Assembly (NCBI GenBank): GCA_036346225.1
Contig: JARFIW010001176.1
Coordinates: 2,865,884 to 2,929,883 of the forward strand
Direction of reading: 5' to 3'
DNA length: 64,000 nt
From: Platerodrilus igneus
Lineage: Eukaryota; Arthropoda; Insecta; Coleoptera; Lycidae
The notes beneath the pieces are model-generated. The model was not told the origin of the DNA. It saw only the letters and a program-made list of their open reading frames with translations, and made no database searches. Of the stretch, positions 12,311 to 21,880 are shown piece by piece (position 1 is the stretch's first letter; every line of letters begins with the position of its first letter). A program made the translations under genes and the position numbers.

Positions 12311-13614
12311 GCGTATCGTTCCATGACATAAGATCCTTGTCAAATACATCCATTCATAATTTTCTTCTTATTTTTGTAATGAAAACGATGACTACTATAT
12401 GGTCAGAGCAAAAAGTTAGCTATATGGAACAAACGAGAAAAACTATATTTACTCTTATCCATACAGTAAAAACATCGATTTTGGGAGAACCGGTGGCGAT
12501 GGGAGACTCATAAAGCAGAACTATGTTTTTTAAACTTAGAATAACTCAGAACAAAAAGTTAGCCATTGAAACAAAAAAGGAAGGATATGTTTACTCTTGT
12601 CGATATAGCAAAAACCATCAATTTTTGGGAGAACCACTGGTATTAGGAGATTCATACTGCAGAACTATGTTTTCTAGGCTTAGAACAGTTCAGAACAAAA
12701 GGTTATCCATTGGAACAAAAAAGGGAGGCTATGTTTACTCTTGTCGATATAGTAAAAACATCGATTTTTGGGAGAACTGCTGGTGATAGAAGGTTCATAC
12801 TGCAGAACTATGTTTTCAAGGCTTAGAACAGCTCAGAACAAAAAGTTAGCCATTGGAACAAAAAAGGAAGGCTATGTTTACTCTTGTCGATATAGTAAAA
12901 ACATCGATTTTTAGGCGAACCGCTGGTGATAGGAGATTCGTACTGCAGAACTATGTTTTCTAGGCTTAGAACAGTTCAGAACAAAAGGTTAGCCATTGGA
13001 ACAAAAAAGGAAGGCTATGTTTACTCTTGTCGATATAGTAAAAACATCGATTTTTGGGAGAACTGCTGGTGATAGAAGGTTCATACTGCAGAACTATGTT
13101 TTCAAGGCTTAGAACAGCTCAGAACAAAAAGTTAGCCATTGGAACAAAAAAGGAAGGCTATGTTTACTCTTGTCGATATAGTAAAAACATCGATTTTTGG
13201 GAGAACCGTTGGTGATAGGAGATTCATACTGCAGAACTATGTTTTCTAGGCTTAGGACAGCTCAGAACAAAAAGGTAGCCATTGGAGCAAGAATGGAAAA
13301 GTATGTATACTCTTGGCCCGGCTGTCTTGTTTGTCAAAAAATGTTTTTTCTGTTTTTTTGTAGAATCGTTTAGATCCGGAATTGTCCTTTTGAAACAATG
13401 TTTGGAACAACTAGAACAATGTTAAGCGATGGTCAAAACCGCGATTTTCGATAAATGGGGTGCCAGTAACAAAATGGGTTTTTTCCAAATTTTCGAGTAA
13501 TCTTTTGGAATAAAGTAATGTCGAATTGGAACAATGCGGTACAAAATTAGAACAATCTAGAACAACTTTCAATATCATGATTTTTAAAAAATGGGGTGTT
13601 AACTTCACACACGT
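12311..13614 (-). repeat. Right arm of the Foldback element
   Basis: This is the reverse complement of the left arm but longer, because it contains about two more tandem units. Adjacent units are nearly identical, which suggests expansion by unequal exchange after insertion. Confidence 0.8.
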
Positions 13615-13623
13615 CAACAGTAT

Positions 13624-13843
13624 TTCAAAACCAAGTAATTAAATTATTTTGACACAAATAATTTAACATATGCAAAGGTTGCATATGACATGGTAGGGTC
13701 CAGGGTATATTACATAATTCTTAAAAATCATTTGCATTTATATCAGATTCATTTTCGACCGAAAGTAGTGATTGGAGAACAGCACTGGCGGCCTTAGGCT
13801 CTGCGGGGCCCTGGGCAAAAAGTTTTAGCGGGGCCTTTATATC
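13624..13843. other. Short interval; target site copy of the SINE at its right end
   Basis: No gene is seen. GGGGCCTTTATATC at 13830-13843 is repeated with one change after the SINE at 14083-14096, so it is the left target duplication. Confidence 0.5.
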
Positions 13844-14082
13844 ATCCCGACCGGCCGACTGCTTGAAAAATGGCAGGTGAGCATTTTTCACAAAATTACG
13901 CCCTCGTTCGAATGAGAGGTAAAATGGAGGTCCCGTGTGTGAGTGTTGTCACGCACGTTAAAGATGCCTACCTTGCCTGGAACGGCAAGGATTCGGCAAA
14001 ATTCTAACTTTTCTGGCAACAAAAAACTCGCCTCCTGGCCAATGTAGTACCTTCGGGTGGAGCATTGGGAATGTAAATGAAC
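13844..14082 (+). mobile_element. tRNA-derived SINE, 5' truncated
   Basis: Matches the SINE at 62032-62298 from the 3' side of the B box onward: CGACTGCTTGAAAAATGGCA, GTCCCGTGTGTGAGTGTTGT, TCGCCTCCTGGCCAATGTAG and CTTCGGGTGGAG near the 3' end. It is flanked by a near-perfect 14-bp target duplication, so the ends are well defined. The tRNA-like promoter half is missing, so this copy could not be transcribed by RNA polymerase III on its own. Confidence 0.75.
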
Positions 14083-14096
14083 GGGGCCTTTTTATC

Positions 14097-14589
14097 GTAA
14101 AATCAAAATTTAAAGCTATTGAAATGTGGATTTACGGTTTTTGGTAAAAGCCCAAAAGATTTCAATATTACCAACGATACTAATTTTATTGTTAACATAA
14201 TAAAATGTTTTTTACATGACCTGTATTAGGATCAAATAAATTGTAATTTAATATTTAAAAGTAAGTTCAATTGTAGTAAATAAACTAGACATAAAAATAA
14301 AAAAAGAACTATCAATTAACAATTACGATGAATAAGATACCCGTACTTAGTTTGAACACTGATTATCTGTAAGGAGAACAACCAACAACAAAAGAAATAT
14401 TACATTGGCACCTTACAAAAAATAATGAAGTTTGTAAAGTGTGCAGTCTTAAGAAGTTTCAAAGATATTAGGTAAGTGGAGGATATGGCCGATCCTGGCT
14501 CAGCGCCGTCGCCGCCGCCTCTGCTAATCGCTTTTTTACATGTAAATTCTCATAAGGAGGACCTGCTGTATTATTTTTAAGAGATTTCT
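14097..14589. other. No gene seen
   Basis: AT-rich sequence with no recognisable feature except a short CGCCGC-rich stretch at about 14500-14525. That stretch loosely resembles the GC core of the family E palindrome; this may be chance. Confidence 0.4.
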
Positions 14590-15240
14590 TCAATGTTCCC
14601 TCCTTGTTCCCTTATTGCTCGGACATCCCCACTTCAACCATTTTCATTACATCACACCCGCCTTGTTTCCATCCGAGAAATAAATCTTTCTCCACATTTT
14701 CTCCCACGAGATATATATGTCTTGTTTGGCATCAATTAATATTAGATTTTTCTCAGTTACCTGAATTTCTAGGATTTTTTTTAGATAGCATTATCCCCCA
14801 GGGAACTACCTTCATTTTAGGATTTTTTACCGGTAACGATTTCTGGCCGTTCTTATACATTTTTCAGCCATCCGACACATCAAATTAGTCTAGATTTTTA
14901 CGCCGAATCCGTATCTGCAAACAGATTTAAAATCCGAACACCCCTAACCATTTTACTCACATACCCTCTAGCAGACATATTAAAGATTAGTACTTTTAAA
15001 ATAAATCTATCTTGTTTGCTGTCAATTAATATTAATTTTTTTTCAGCTACCTGAATTTCTAGGATTTTTTTAGATAGCATCATCCCCCAGGGAGCTACCC
15101 CCATTTTAAAATTTTTTACTGGTAATGATTTCTGGCCGTTCTTATACATTTTTCAGCCATCCGACACATCAAATTAGTCTAGAATTTTACGCAGAATCCG
15201 AATCTACAAAATCCGACCACCCCTTACAGTTTTACACACA
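14590..15240 (-). repeat. Two family E modules in tandem, period about 290 bp
   Basis: Start words ATTAATATTAGATTTTT near 14737 and ATTAATATTAATTTTTT near 15027 mark the units. Read on the minus strand each has a stretch with VAPWGMMLSKK followed by EIQVAEKKLILIDSKQD or its decayed equivalent; one unit is open for 83 codons (15149-14898). The same module occurs twice at 45500-46100 and partly at 47745-47880. Whether it is coding is not settled. Confidence 0.6.
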
Positions 15241-15469
15241 TACCTTCTAAATTATAACTTTCCTGCAACTTATTCCTAAAAGAAAATCTAAAAACCATTC
15301 TTAAAACTTTTTATTACAGACAATTTTTTACTAATACAGTATAAATTTTGTAAATCACATTTCTAAATACATATTCACAATTTTTATTCTTAAACTAGAA
15401 CTCCTCACATCGGCTTATACTTATTAATATTTATTTCTAAATAGAGCATTTTTACAAAGACCAACCGGA

Positions 15470-16182
15470 CCCACAAGTTTCAAATTCCTCAGATTTAGTT
15501 CTCATGGTTTCGCTTAAGACCTTGTACATATTTTCCAGATTACTAGAGGATGTTATAACCATATTTTTTGTGTTAAAGGATTTCAGATCGGTAGTCTTTT
15601 CTCCCATTTTTGTGTAGATACCGTAGAGTTAGGAATTTTACTTTCATTGCTGTATGTTGTGTTTTTTTCATTAATTAATCGAATAAACCGCTATTTCTGC
15701 TTCCAAAGAAACTCGGACACTCCATCGTCGACATTAGCGTTCTTTATGCGATAGCTAGCCATACGGTTGTTAAACGCTGTGCTAACCATTACTACACCAT
15801 CTTCACCAGTAGAGGTAACTATTGCATTTTTATGTCTGTTGCTCCTCAAGTTTGAAGCATACATAGTCTTTTCCACTTCGAAATCGCATACTTTACACAG
15901 AAGTTGTGGTTGTTTCGTACAAGACCCTTTTACAGCTGGCGGAGTTGAACGTTTACGGCTTACAGCACATCGTGCTATTTTCCTTGCGCCGCAGTAAGTT
16001 GGCCATTCTCGTAAAAGCGATACCGCAAGACCCACAGTTTAAGTACTTTGCTGCTGACGGATGTATAAGCTAACTGTGAACGATGTTACACCACGACATT
16101 TGTTCTGGTGCCGTTTGAGAGCATTTTTTCAGGTATGGGGAGCACCACAAAAGTTGCAATTAAAAATATTTTCGGATGACAT
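15470..16182 (-). pseudogene. C2H2 zinc-finger / PolB-type N-terminal protein, broken (E3)
   Basis: From an ATG at 16182 the minus strand reads a first zinc-finger pattern (CNFCGAPH, then KRHQNKC), broken by one stop. A frameshift brings a second (NCGSCGIAFTRMANLLRR), and another leads to a third (CKVCDFEV, then LRSNRHKN). Then follow AFNNRMASYRIKNANVDD and, after a stop and a frameshift, SSSNLENMYKVLSETM and GSGWSL. From memory this order of fingers, FxNRxxxYRI and SGW(S/T)L is that of the N-terminal region of large arthropod and cnidarian proteins with a protein-primed DNA polymerase B domain in Maverick/Polinton-like elements. No polymerase catalytic motif follows here. The fold is seen; the family link is recall and would need a profile search. 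Confidence 0.55.
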
Positions 16183-16329
16183 TTTTCTTCGACCAGCTTC
16201 CATGAATAGCGCCATGGTTTATACACATTTTAGAAACAATCAAAGATTGCCGAAGACACTCGAAGAGTGCACAAGCTCGGTCACTAAACCAATTAGCATT
16301 AATACCAAGTATTCCGTACTTTCGTAGGT

Positions 16330-16470
16330 TTCTCATCTTCTAGATCCAAATCTTTCGCATAGCGGTCGGTAGCACGTCATTATTTCTAGAGCCGGCAAGT
16401 ACTCGATACCAACCAAATAGAGAATTAGATGCTCGATGTCTGTTAACTTCCGCTTCTCTCGAAAAAGGAA
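16330..16470 (-). other. Conserved block shared by E1, E2 and E3
   Basis: Words such as CAAGTACTCGATACCA, GAATTAGATGCTCG and CTGTTAACTTCCGCTTC recur, slightly changed, at 48240-48310 and at 20-90. On the minus strand of E2 the block is part of an open reading frame ending at 48103. In E3 the downstream part of that frame is lost. Confidence 0.5.
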
Positions 16471-16846
16471 GAAAAAACCCGGTCAATCATCCGTCTAACT
16501 TATACTTCGACCCACTCCCATTCTGATAATTTCCAAACATATTTCAAACGACAATAGTCTCAGAATTTTTAAACCTCCGAGGGGCTAAAAGTCGTGATCA
16601 ATTACACGTTAGAGCTATCCGTAAACTAACATATTTTATAGTAACAGTGTGCTGTATAATACATGCATACCTCTTCTCTGCGCTACTGCTATTCTTGTCG
16701 CTGCTTGAATAAGTCAGTAGCCTTTTTTACTGCTAGGACCGCTGCAAAGCACCATTCCCTACTTTCTTTATAAGTGTAGCACATCGCGCACTTTTTTGTC
16801 AGATAATTAAATTTTGCTTATGTAGACTTTTACACTTTCACATATT

Positions 16847-16876
16847 TGATAGGTTAGGTCAGCGCCGCCGGCGCTG
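16847..16876. repeat. Terminal palindrome of E3
   Basis: TGATAGGTTAGGTCAG is identical to bases in the left arm of the E2 palindrome. It runs into a perfect 7-bp hairpin, CAGCGCC-GCC-GGCGCTG, at 16860-16876. The outer right arm found in E2 is not present here. Confidence 0.6.
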
Positions 16877-18330
16877 ATCTCATATGTTGGACTTATGTCC
16901 AACATATGTCCAACATATATTCAACATACAAGGTGAGTTTTTAGTGTGGCAACGGTTGATAACTCCGTTATTATAAAAGCTACGTAAACCAAATTTGGAG
17001 GCATATTAGTCATGCCTAAAGTGCACATTTTAAAAATATTTGGAAGCATACAGGGTGTTTCATAATTTCAGGGTATATTAAACATATATTTTTTTAAATG
17101 GAACACCCTATATATTATTACATTTTTGAAAATCCCATAAAAAAAACTTTAATTTGATATCAAATTGTATTTGTCTATTCCTTTTAGTTTTTGCGATATT
17201 CAACTGTTTTTAGAAAAAATGACCCTGATTAGATACATTGCCATTGCACTAAACACAACTTATGTTAATTTTCAAGATGCAGAAAATTTTGCTATGTACC
17301 ATAGTATATTTGTAATTATCACTCTTTTGAAATTCCTTCACAGTATACAGGGTGTGTCAGGTTTTGCAAAATGCTTTTTTCAAAACTTTTTTAAATGGTA
17401 CCCTACCAATTTTATTGCTACAATGGATAGTTCATTAAGTGTTCTTTCATTTTTGTTAAGCATTCCCTATACCTAAATCCATTACTTTCTGAGATATTTT
17501 TGATTTTCTTCAAATTTTATAAATGTTTTTAATTTACATAACTAAAAATAACTTACTATTGGAGAATATTATAAAACAATTAATACATTTTGATTAACAA
17601 TTAACTACACTTATCGAATAACAATTTTCACTAAAGATATAACAACGTACAATAATACGCTATCAACAGAATTCTGCTAGATCAACAATATGCATTTTAT
17701 AGAAAATGTTCAAACAGGAAATCAGGCAGACTTTGAAAAAAATAACAATTACAATTAAAATGTCATTTAGGTTTATTAATTGTAGTGTATACTCAAAATG
17801 GCTACAACGTAAAATTAATTAGTATTATACAGGGTGCTCAATAACAAAGTTATTTACCAAAGTTATGTTTTTTTAAATGGGACACTCAGTATTTTATTAC
17901 AAATTCTGATTGCTCGTATCAAACTAGGGTAACTTTTATCAGGATTACCTATACCTAAATCTCATAATTGTTGAGATATTCAACTTTTTTCAAAATCGCA
18001 TGATTCATTAAAAAATTTTGTAACACCATGATTTAGATGATGCGGAACATTTAACTTTTGTAGAGGAGAATAGTATAAACTTGTAGTTAATGGAAACATA
18101 ACACTAGTTATCAAAATAATATACAGGGTGCCCATTGCATCGTTTTCCGTTTATTGAACAATTAACGCAAGTAAGTCGCTTATTTCAAATGGAACACCCT
18201 GTATATTTTCAAGTAGTAAAATGCAGAATTAAATTCTCCATTAAATAATATTAGGTTACTCTATATTCCGTTTCCGAGTTATTAGCGAATAATTAAAAAT
18301 TTTGGTACATAATTCTAAAGTTGGGTATAA
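16877..18330. repeat. Field of TACAGGGTG hairpin repeats
   Basis: TACAGGGTG or close variants occur at about 17049, 17345, 17829 and 18122. Three are followed within 60-80 bases by AAATGG(A/G)(A/C)AC(A/C)C. At 18122-18200 the two form an inverted pair (ACAGGGTG with CACCCTGT). A tandem of CATATGTTGGAC and its complement lies at 16881-16928, right beside the E3 palindrome. No protein was recognised. TACAGGGTG-type repeats are widespread in arthropod DNA; I do not know which element makes these. Confidence 0.5.
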
Positions 18331-18903
18331 TTTACTTTGATCACAGGCGGCGCGTCGCCTACCAAATAATATTAACTATTTGACTTCGTTGCAACAGCAA
18401 CAATGTTTAACTTTTGTTTTTATTGTTTATCAGTTTTGTATCTGTGTTGTTGTGTGGTGAACATTTGTAAAATGAAAACCTATAGTCAACGAATATATTT
18501 CTCCAGCATCCGAAGATCTGGTCGTCTGCATACATTTAAACTTACTGCTAGGGGGAAATAGATATGCACTGCTAAAGTTTAGGTGGGTATGCACTAATCG
18601 TCCTTGGGGGGGTCACAATCACTATCACTTCACTTTTAAGTCCTAGAGGAATGCGCGGTTTCATTCCATTTTATTTATTATTTTATTCCTTTGTTTATTT
18701 CATTGATTTAATTTAATGAGGGTTTTGATTTATATGTTCTTATTTATTTATTTCACCGGATTAAGTTTTAAGTTTTTTATTTATTCACGATTTTCGGGGG
18801 TATAAGGTTAGATAGTGATTGTTTTAGTGGTGCGGGGGTTTCGTGCATATGGACTTGTATAAATACTATAATTTTTTTTAAATATTTTATAAAGGTTTTT
18901 TTT
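18331..18903. other. No gene seen
   Basis: Mostly T-rich DNA with a GC-rich patch at about 18345-18360. A short ATG frame near 18473 (about 29 codons) was not recognised. Confidence 0.4.
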
Positions 18904-19011
18904 TAATTATTATTATTATTATTATCTAAATACAGATATTGGTTACCAAACTTATATCATTTAACGTCAGGTCAGATCTAAAATTTCCAATTTCTCCCTC
19001 TCCCTTCCGAT

Positions 19012-19722
19012 TTATACGCCGTTATCGCCGCCTAATCTTGCCACCCTTCCCGCGAACTTCTGGTTAGCCATTTCCCCAACTTCCTTTAGGCTCTTTGGCC
19101 ATGCTAGACCTAGGTTAGCTAATTTGATATCAGCTAACCCTCGATTTGCCGCCTCAAGCGGGCTGTCAAAGAGCACGTGCTCTGCGCTTTCGGCGCCCTC
19201 ACCGCATTCGCAGCGGTCGTTGTCAGTTAAACCGAATCTTTGTAAATACACTTTTAGGGCGACGTGCCCTGTTATCAGTTGCACCATTTTATGATTGAGT
19301 TGTACCTGGATATTACCTCTAACTTCTAAGCTCGGTATGAAGTTGTGGGTCAACCTGCCCGTGGCAGCGTTGTTCCACCTCTCTTCCCATTGTCTGATTG
19401 ACTTTTCGTGCAGCTTTCTTTTAATAAGAGACCTCGGTATGGACGAATGTGATATCCGAAAGTTGCTCGTCGCGGTTTCTTTAGCTAATTTATCAGCCCT
19501 ATCGTTGCCTACGTTACCATCGTGCGACCTAACCCAACAGAACTTTAAACGTCGAAACTCGAGCGCCGTATGCGCTATCCTCCAGACGTCCGCTTGGAGG
19601 TCCGTCGAGGTGTTCATATTTGTTAAAGCCCTCGGCGCCGATTTACTATCACTGATTATATAATACTCGTCTCTGCCCGTATGGTTTATGATGTAATCGA
19701 TAGCATCTCGTATGGCTACCAA
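19012..19722 (-). pseudogene. LINE ribonuclease H domain and C-terminal zinc region
   Basis: The open frame of 236 codons contains YIISDSKSAPRAL (RNase H Asp), FCWVRSHDGNVGNDRADKLA (His and last Asp of the active site) and a terminal CECGEGAESAEHVLFD motif with spaced Cys and His, typical of LINE pol C-termini. The first RNase H strand falls just upstream in another frame (around 19760-19800), so a frameshift near 19700 cuts the domain. The stop at 19012 is probably the natural end of the protein. Confidence 0.75.
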
Positions 19723-20253
19723 TTCGCACTGGAAAATATGCTCCAGTTCGCGAGTTTGGTTTGAAACCGAAACACCTCCCTTTCCTGCTTAAACAAACCA
19801 ACGCCGCGCCTGCTTGCCCGTCTGTATAAATTCTGATACCCGTTGCGTCCTTATCGCCTTTGACCAACTCGATTCCTCTAATATCGGCCAGGTGCCCTAA
19901 CTCTGATACGATAATCTTTTTCTCTACCTCCCTATTGCCAAGATGAATATCTTTAATAATTTCGCGTCCTTTCCCTGTATCTACTAACCTTCTATCTCGA
20001 AACTCCCTAACGACATATTCGATAAGCAGAGTCCTACTGATAACCAGGACCGCCTCCGTAGAGGTGGTCATGTACACCCCCGCCGCCTTCACCGCGGTGA
20101 TGCGTTGAATGCTCGTCAATTGACGCATCTCTCGGACTTTGCAACCTTCCGCCCATACAGATGCTGCGTACAGCATTACCGGCTCTATCGCTCCGGCATA
20201 GACCGTCCTCAGCGATTCGCCCCTGAAACTCCAGTTTATTTTCGTCACCGCTA

Positions 20254-21317
20254 TCATTTTATTTGATAATTCGCCGCCTTTACTTTTACGTATTGCACGT
20301 GCGCTTTCCAATTTAATTTATTGTCGTTTTTGACACCGAGGTACGTGATGGCGCTTTTGAACGGGATTTTCTCCCCTCCTAACTCTAGCCTAGGGGGTCG
20401 CTGTCCCGGTTTCGTCCCGAAATATAGTGCCTCCAATTTTGACGTATTAATTTCAATTTTACCACCCCAGACCATTCGTTCAATTTATTATGCGCCTTGT
20501 TTGGTTTTGTTCACATGTCCATTAATAGCGCGATCTGATAATTAAAAGCGTGTCATCCGCAAACCCAACGATTGAGCATCCTGCAGACAACTTGACCCTA
20601 AAAATGCTTTCATACAACAACTTCCAGAGCATGACCCCTGTGGGCACCCCCTTTCTACCTCGCGCGACAAAACTTCCCCCGGAATTTAAACCTGTGCCAG
20701 ACGCTCCGAGAAATAGCTCTTGACCAAAGACATCAAGTTCAGCGGACAACCCCTACGATCTAACTCGCAATCGATTAATGGCCACCAGGCAGCATCAAAT
20801 GCTCCTGAAACGTCCAAAGCAACAACAACACAGTACTCTTTAGCATCTCTCGCCTGCTGAATTTCCCCGACAACGAATTCTAGTGCGTCGATAGTCGACT
20901 TTCCCTCCATACAACCGAACTGTCGGTTATTAAAACCGCCGCTGTTTCGCACTAAATGTTCAACTCGCGTAGTCATAACGCGATCCAAAGCTTTTCCCAA
21001 CACCGGTAGCAAGGTAATTGGACGATAGCTGCCCGGGTCTGACGCATCCGCCTTTTTAGGATTAGGGATAAATTTCACGTTCTGGACTTTCCAGCAACAC
21101 GGAAATACGCCCCTAAACAAAGATTAAACAATACGGCAAAGACACGCGGGCTTAACAGGCACGCCTCCAGAGCTGCGTCTGAAGTGATTGCGTCATGCCC
21201 CGGTGCCTTCTTAGGGTTCATCCTCTTAAGAGCTCTTACGACCTCGTGAACTAAGATTGCCTTATCGGCACTTGTTCCTTGCGCCTCTGTAGCTTTCCGA
21301 CGTACTAAATCGTGCAC
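20254..21317 (-). pseudogene. LINE reverse transcriptase domain, frameshifted
   Basis: The minus strand shows KKAPGHDAITSDA (fingers), SYRPITLLPVLGKALDRV, FGCMEGKSTIDALEFVV and VVVALDVSGAFDAAWWP (first catalytic Asp region), then FADDTLLI with the catalytic Asp pair. Shifts occur near 21100 and 20700 and again just before the FADD box. RTs of this kind copy their RNA at a nicked chromosomal target. The order and all catalytic motifs are retained, but the frame is broken, so it is not functional as it stands. Confidence 0.8.
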
Positions 21318-21450
21318 CCTCTCATCCTACTCGGGATTATCTGATGGGAAAAATTTCTCTAATAAATACTCCGCCGTAGTTTTAAAACCTTCCATATATT
21401 CGCCATTTGTTTTCTTTATGTTGCCGAGCGCGATTTTCTGTTGTTTACCC

Positions 21451-21690
21451 CTTATTACGCGGATTTTTTTTTTGCTGACAACTGTTTCATCCAAGGTGTG
21501 GACCTTTTACGTAGATGATAAACACAACCGTTTATCTTCCGGTTTTACTTCTCATTCGAGTGAGGACTTATTGTTTGAAAAAATGCTGGTCTAGTTTTTT
21601 GCAGGAGCGCCGTATCTGGGAATCGAACAATCACCTTGGGCATATAAAATTCATTGCGGAACTGAAACACGCATGTATTTTTTTTATTTC
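21451..21690. other. No gene seen
   Basis: Flank of the truncated LINE. A short T-rich stretch precedes CTGACAACTG at about 21475; no target duplication was identified. Confidence 0.35.
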
Positions 21691-21880
21691 ATTATCATTA
21701 GGTCTTTAGTGCTGGAACTGGTTAGACGCGTACCCTACCTACATTTCCCTGAAATTTGCACAGTCTGCATCTATCACTATCTGCGTACGAAAGTCTGATC
21801 TCGGTCTACTTCTACCTCTCTTTTCCTATCTCTGCTTGTAATATATCCCGTGCTATTCCCCAAAAATGCCTTAGAATTTT
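21691..21880 (-). repeat. RTE-like LINE 3' tail fragment
   Basis: Nearly the same as 61490-61690: GGTCTT(T/C)AGTGCTGGAAC type start, CTGGTTAGACGCGTACC, then TTTCCCTGAAATTTGCACAG and TGCATCTATCACTATCTG. The element lies on the minus strand and only its last 190 bases remain. Confidence 0.65.

Larger units (their letters stand above)
10705..13614. mobile_element. Foldback-type DNA element with 9-bp target duplication
   Basis: The ends are inverted repeats: the start ATGTGTGTGAAGTTAGCACC matches the reverse complement of the end with two mismatches. CAACAGTAT flanks both sides (10696-10704 and 13615-13623), a 9-bp target duplication. Behind 290-bp outer repeats each arm holds a tandem array of roughly 130-190-bp units with CATCGATTTTTGGGAGAAC and ACTCTTGTCGATATAGTAAA, three to four on the left and about six on the right. 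Arms are 10705-11721 and 12311-13614 around a spacer of about 590 bp. No transposase frame is present. Structure and duplication length fit Foldback elements, which are tied to Mutator-like transposases; that link is inference. Confidence 0.85.
14590..16876 (-). mobile_element. Family E element, copy E3 (internally deleted)
   Basis: On the minus strand the order is terminal palindrome (16847-16876), a conserved block also in E1 and E2 (about 16330-16470), a zinc-finger plus PolB-type N-terminal pseudogene (16182-15470) and two copies of a 290-bp module (15240-14590). The large 768-codon gene, which lies between the palindrome and the conserved block in E1 and E2, is absent. Divergence from E2 is much greater than between E1 and E2, so E3 is older or a different subfamily. 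Confidence 0.6.
18904..21450 (-). mobile_element. I/R1-like LINE, 5' truncated
   Basis: Minus-strand element with reverse transcriptase (21317-20254), thumb region (20311-19649) and ribonuclease H plus C-terminal region (19722-19012) in the expected order, spread over several frames. The 3' end is marked by a trinucleotide tail at 18906-18925, TAA-type on the element strand, as in I-like LINEs. The apurinic endonuclease and ORF1 are missing. The presence of an RNase H domain favours the I/LOA/R1 group over RTE. GC content is higher than in the flanks. Confidence 0.75.

Noticed and set aside
14898..15149. ADTDS at the end of a frame, like the catalytic motif C of B-family polymerases
   Set aside because: The neighbouring modules have different residues there, and no other polymerase motif is near; chance.
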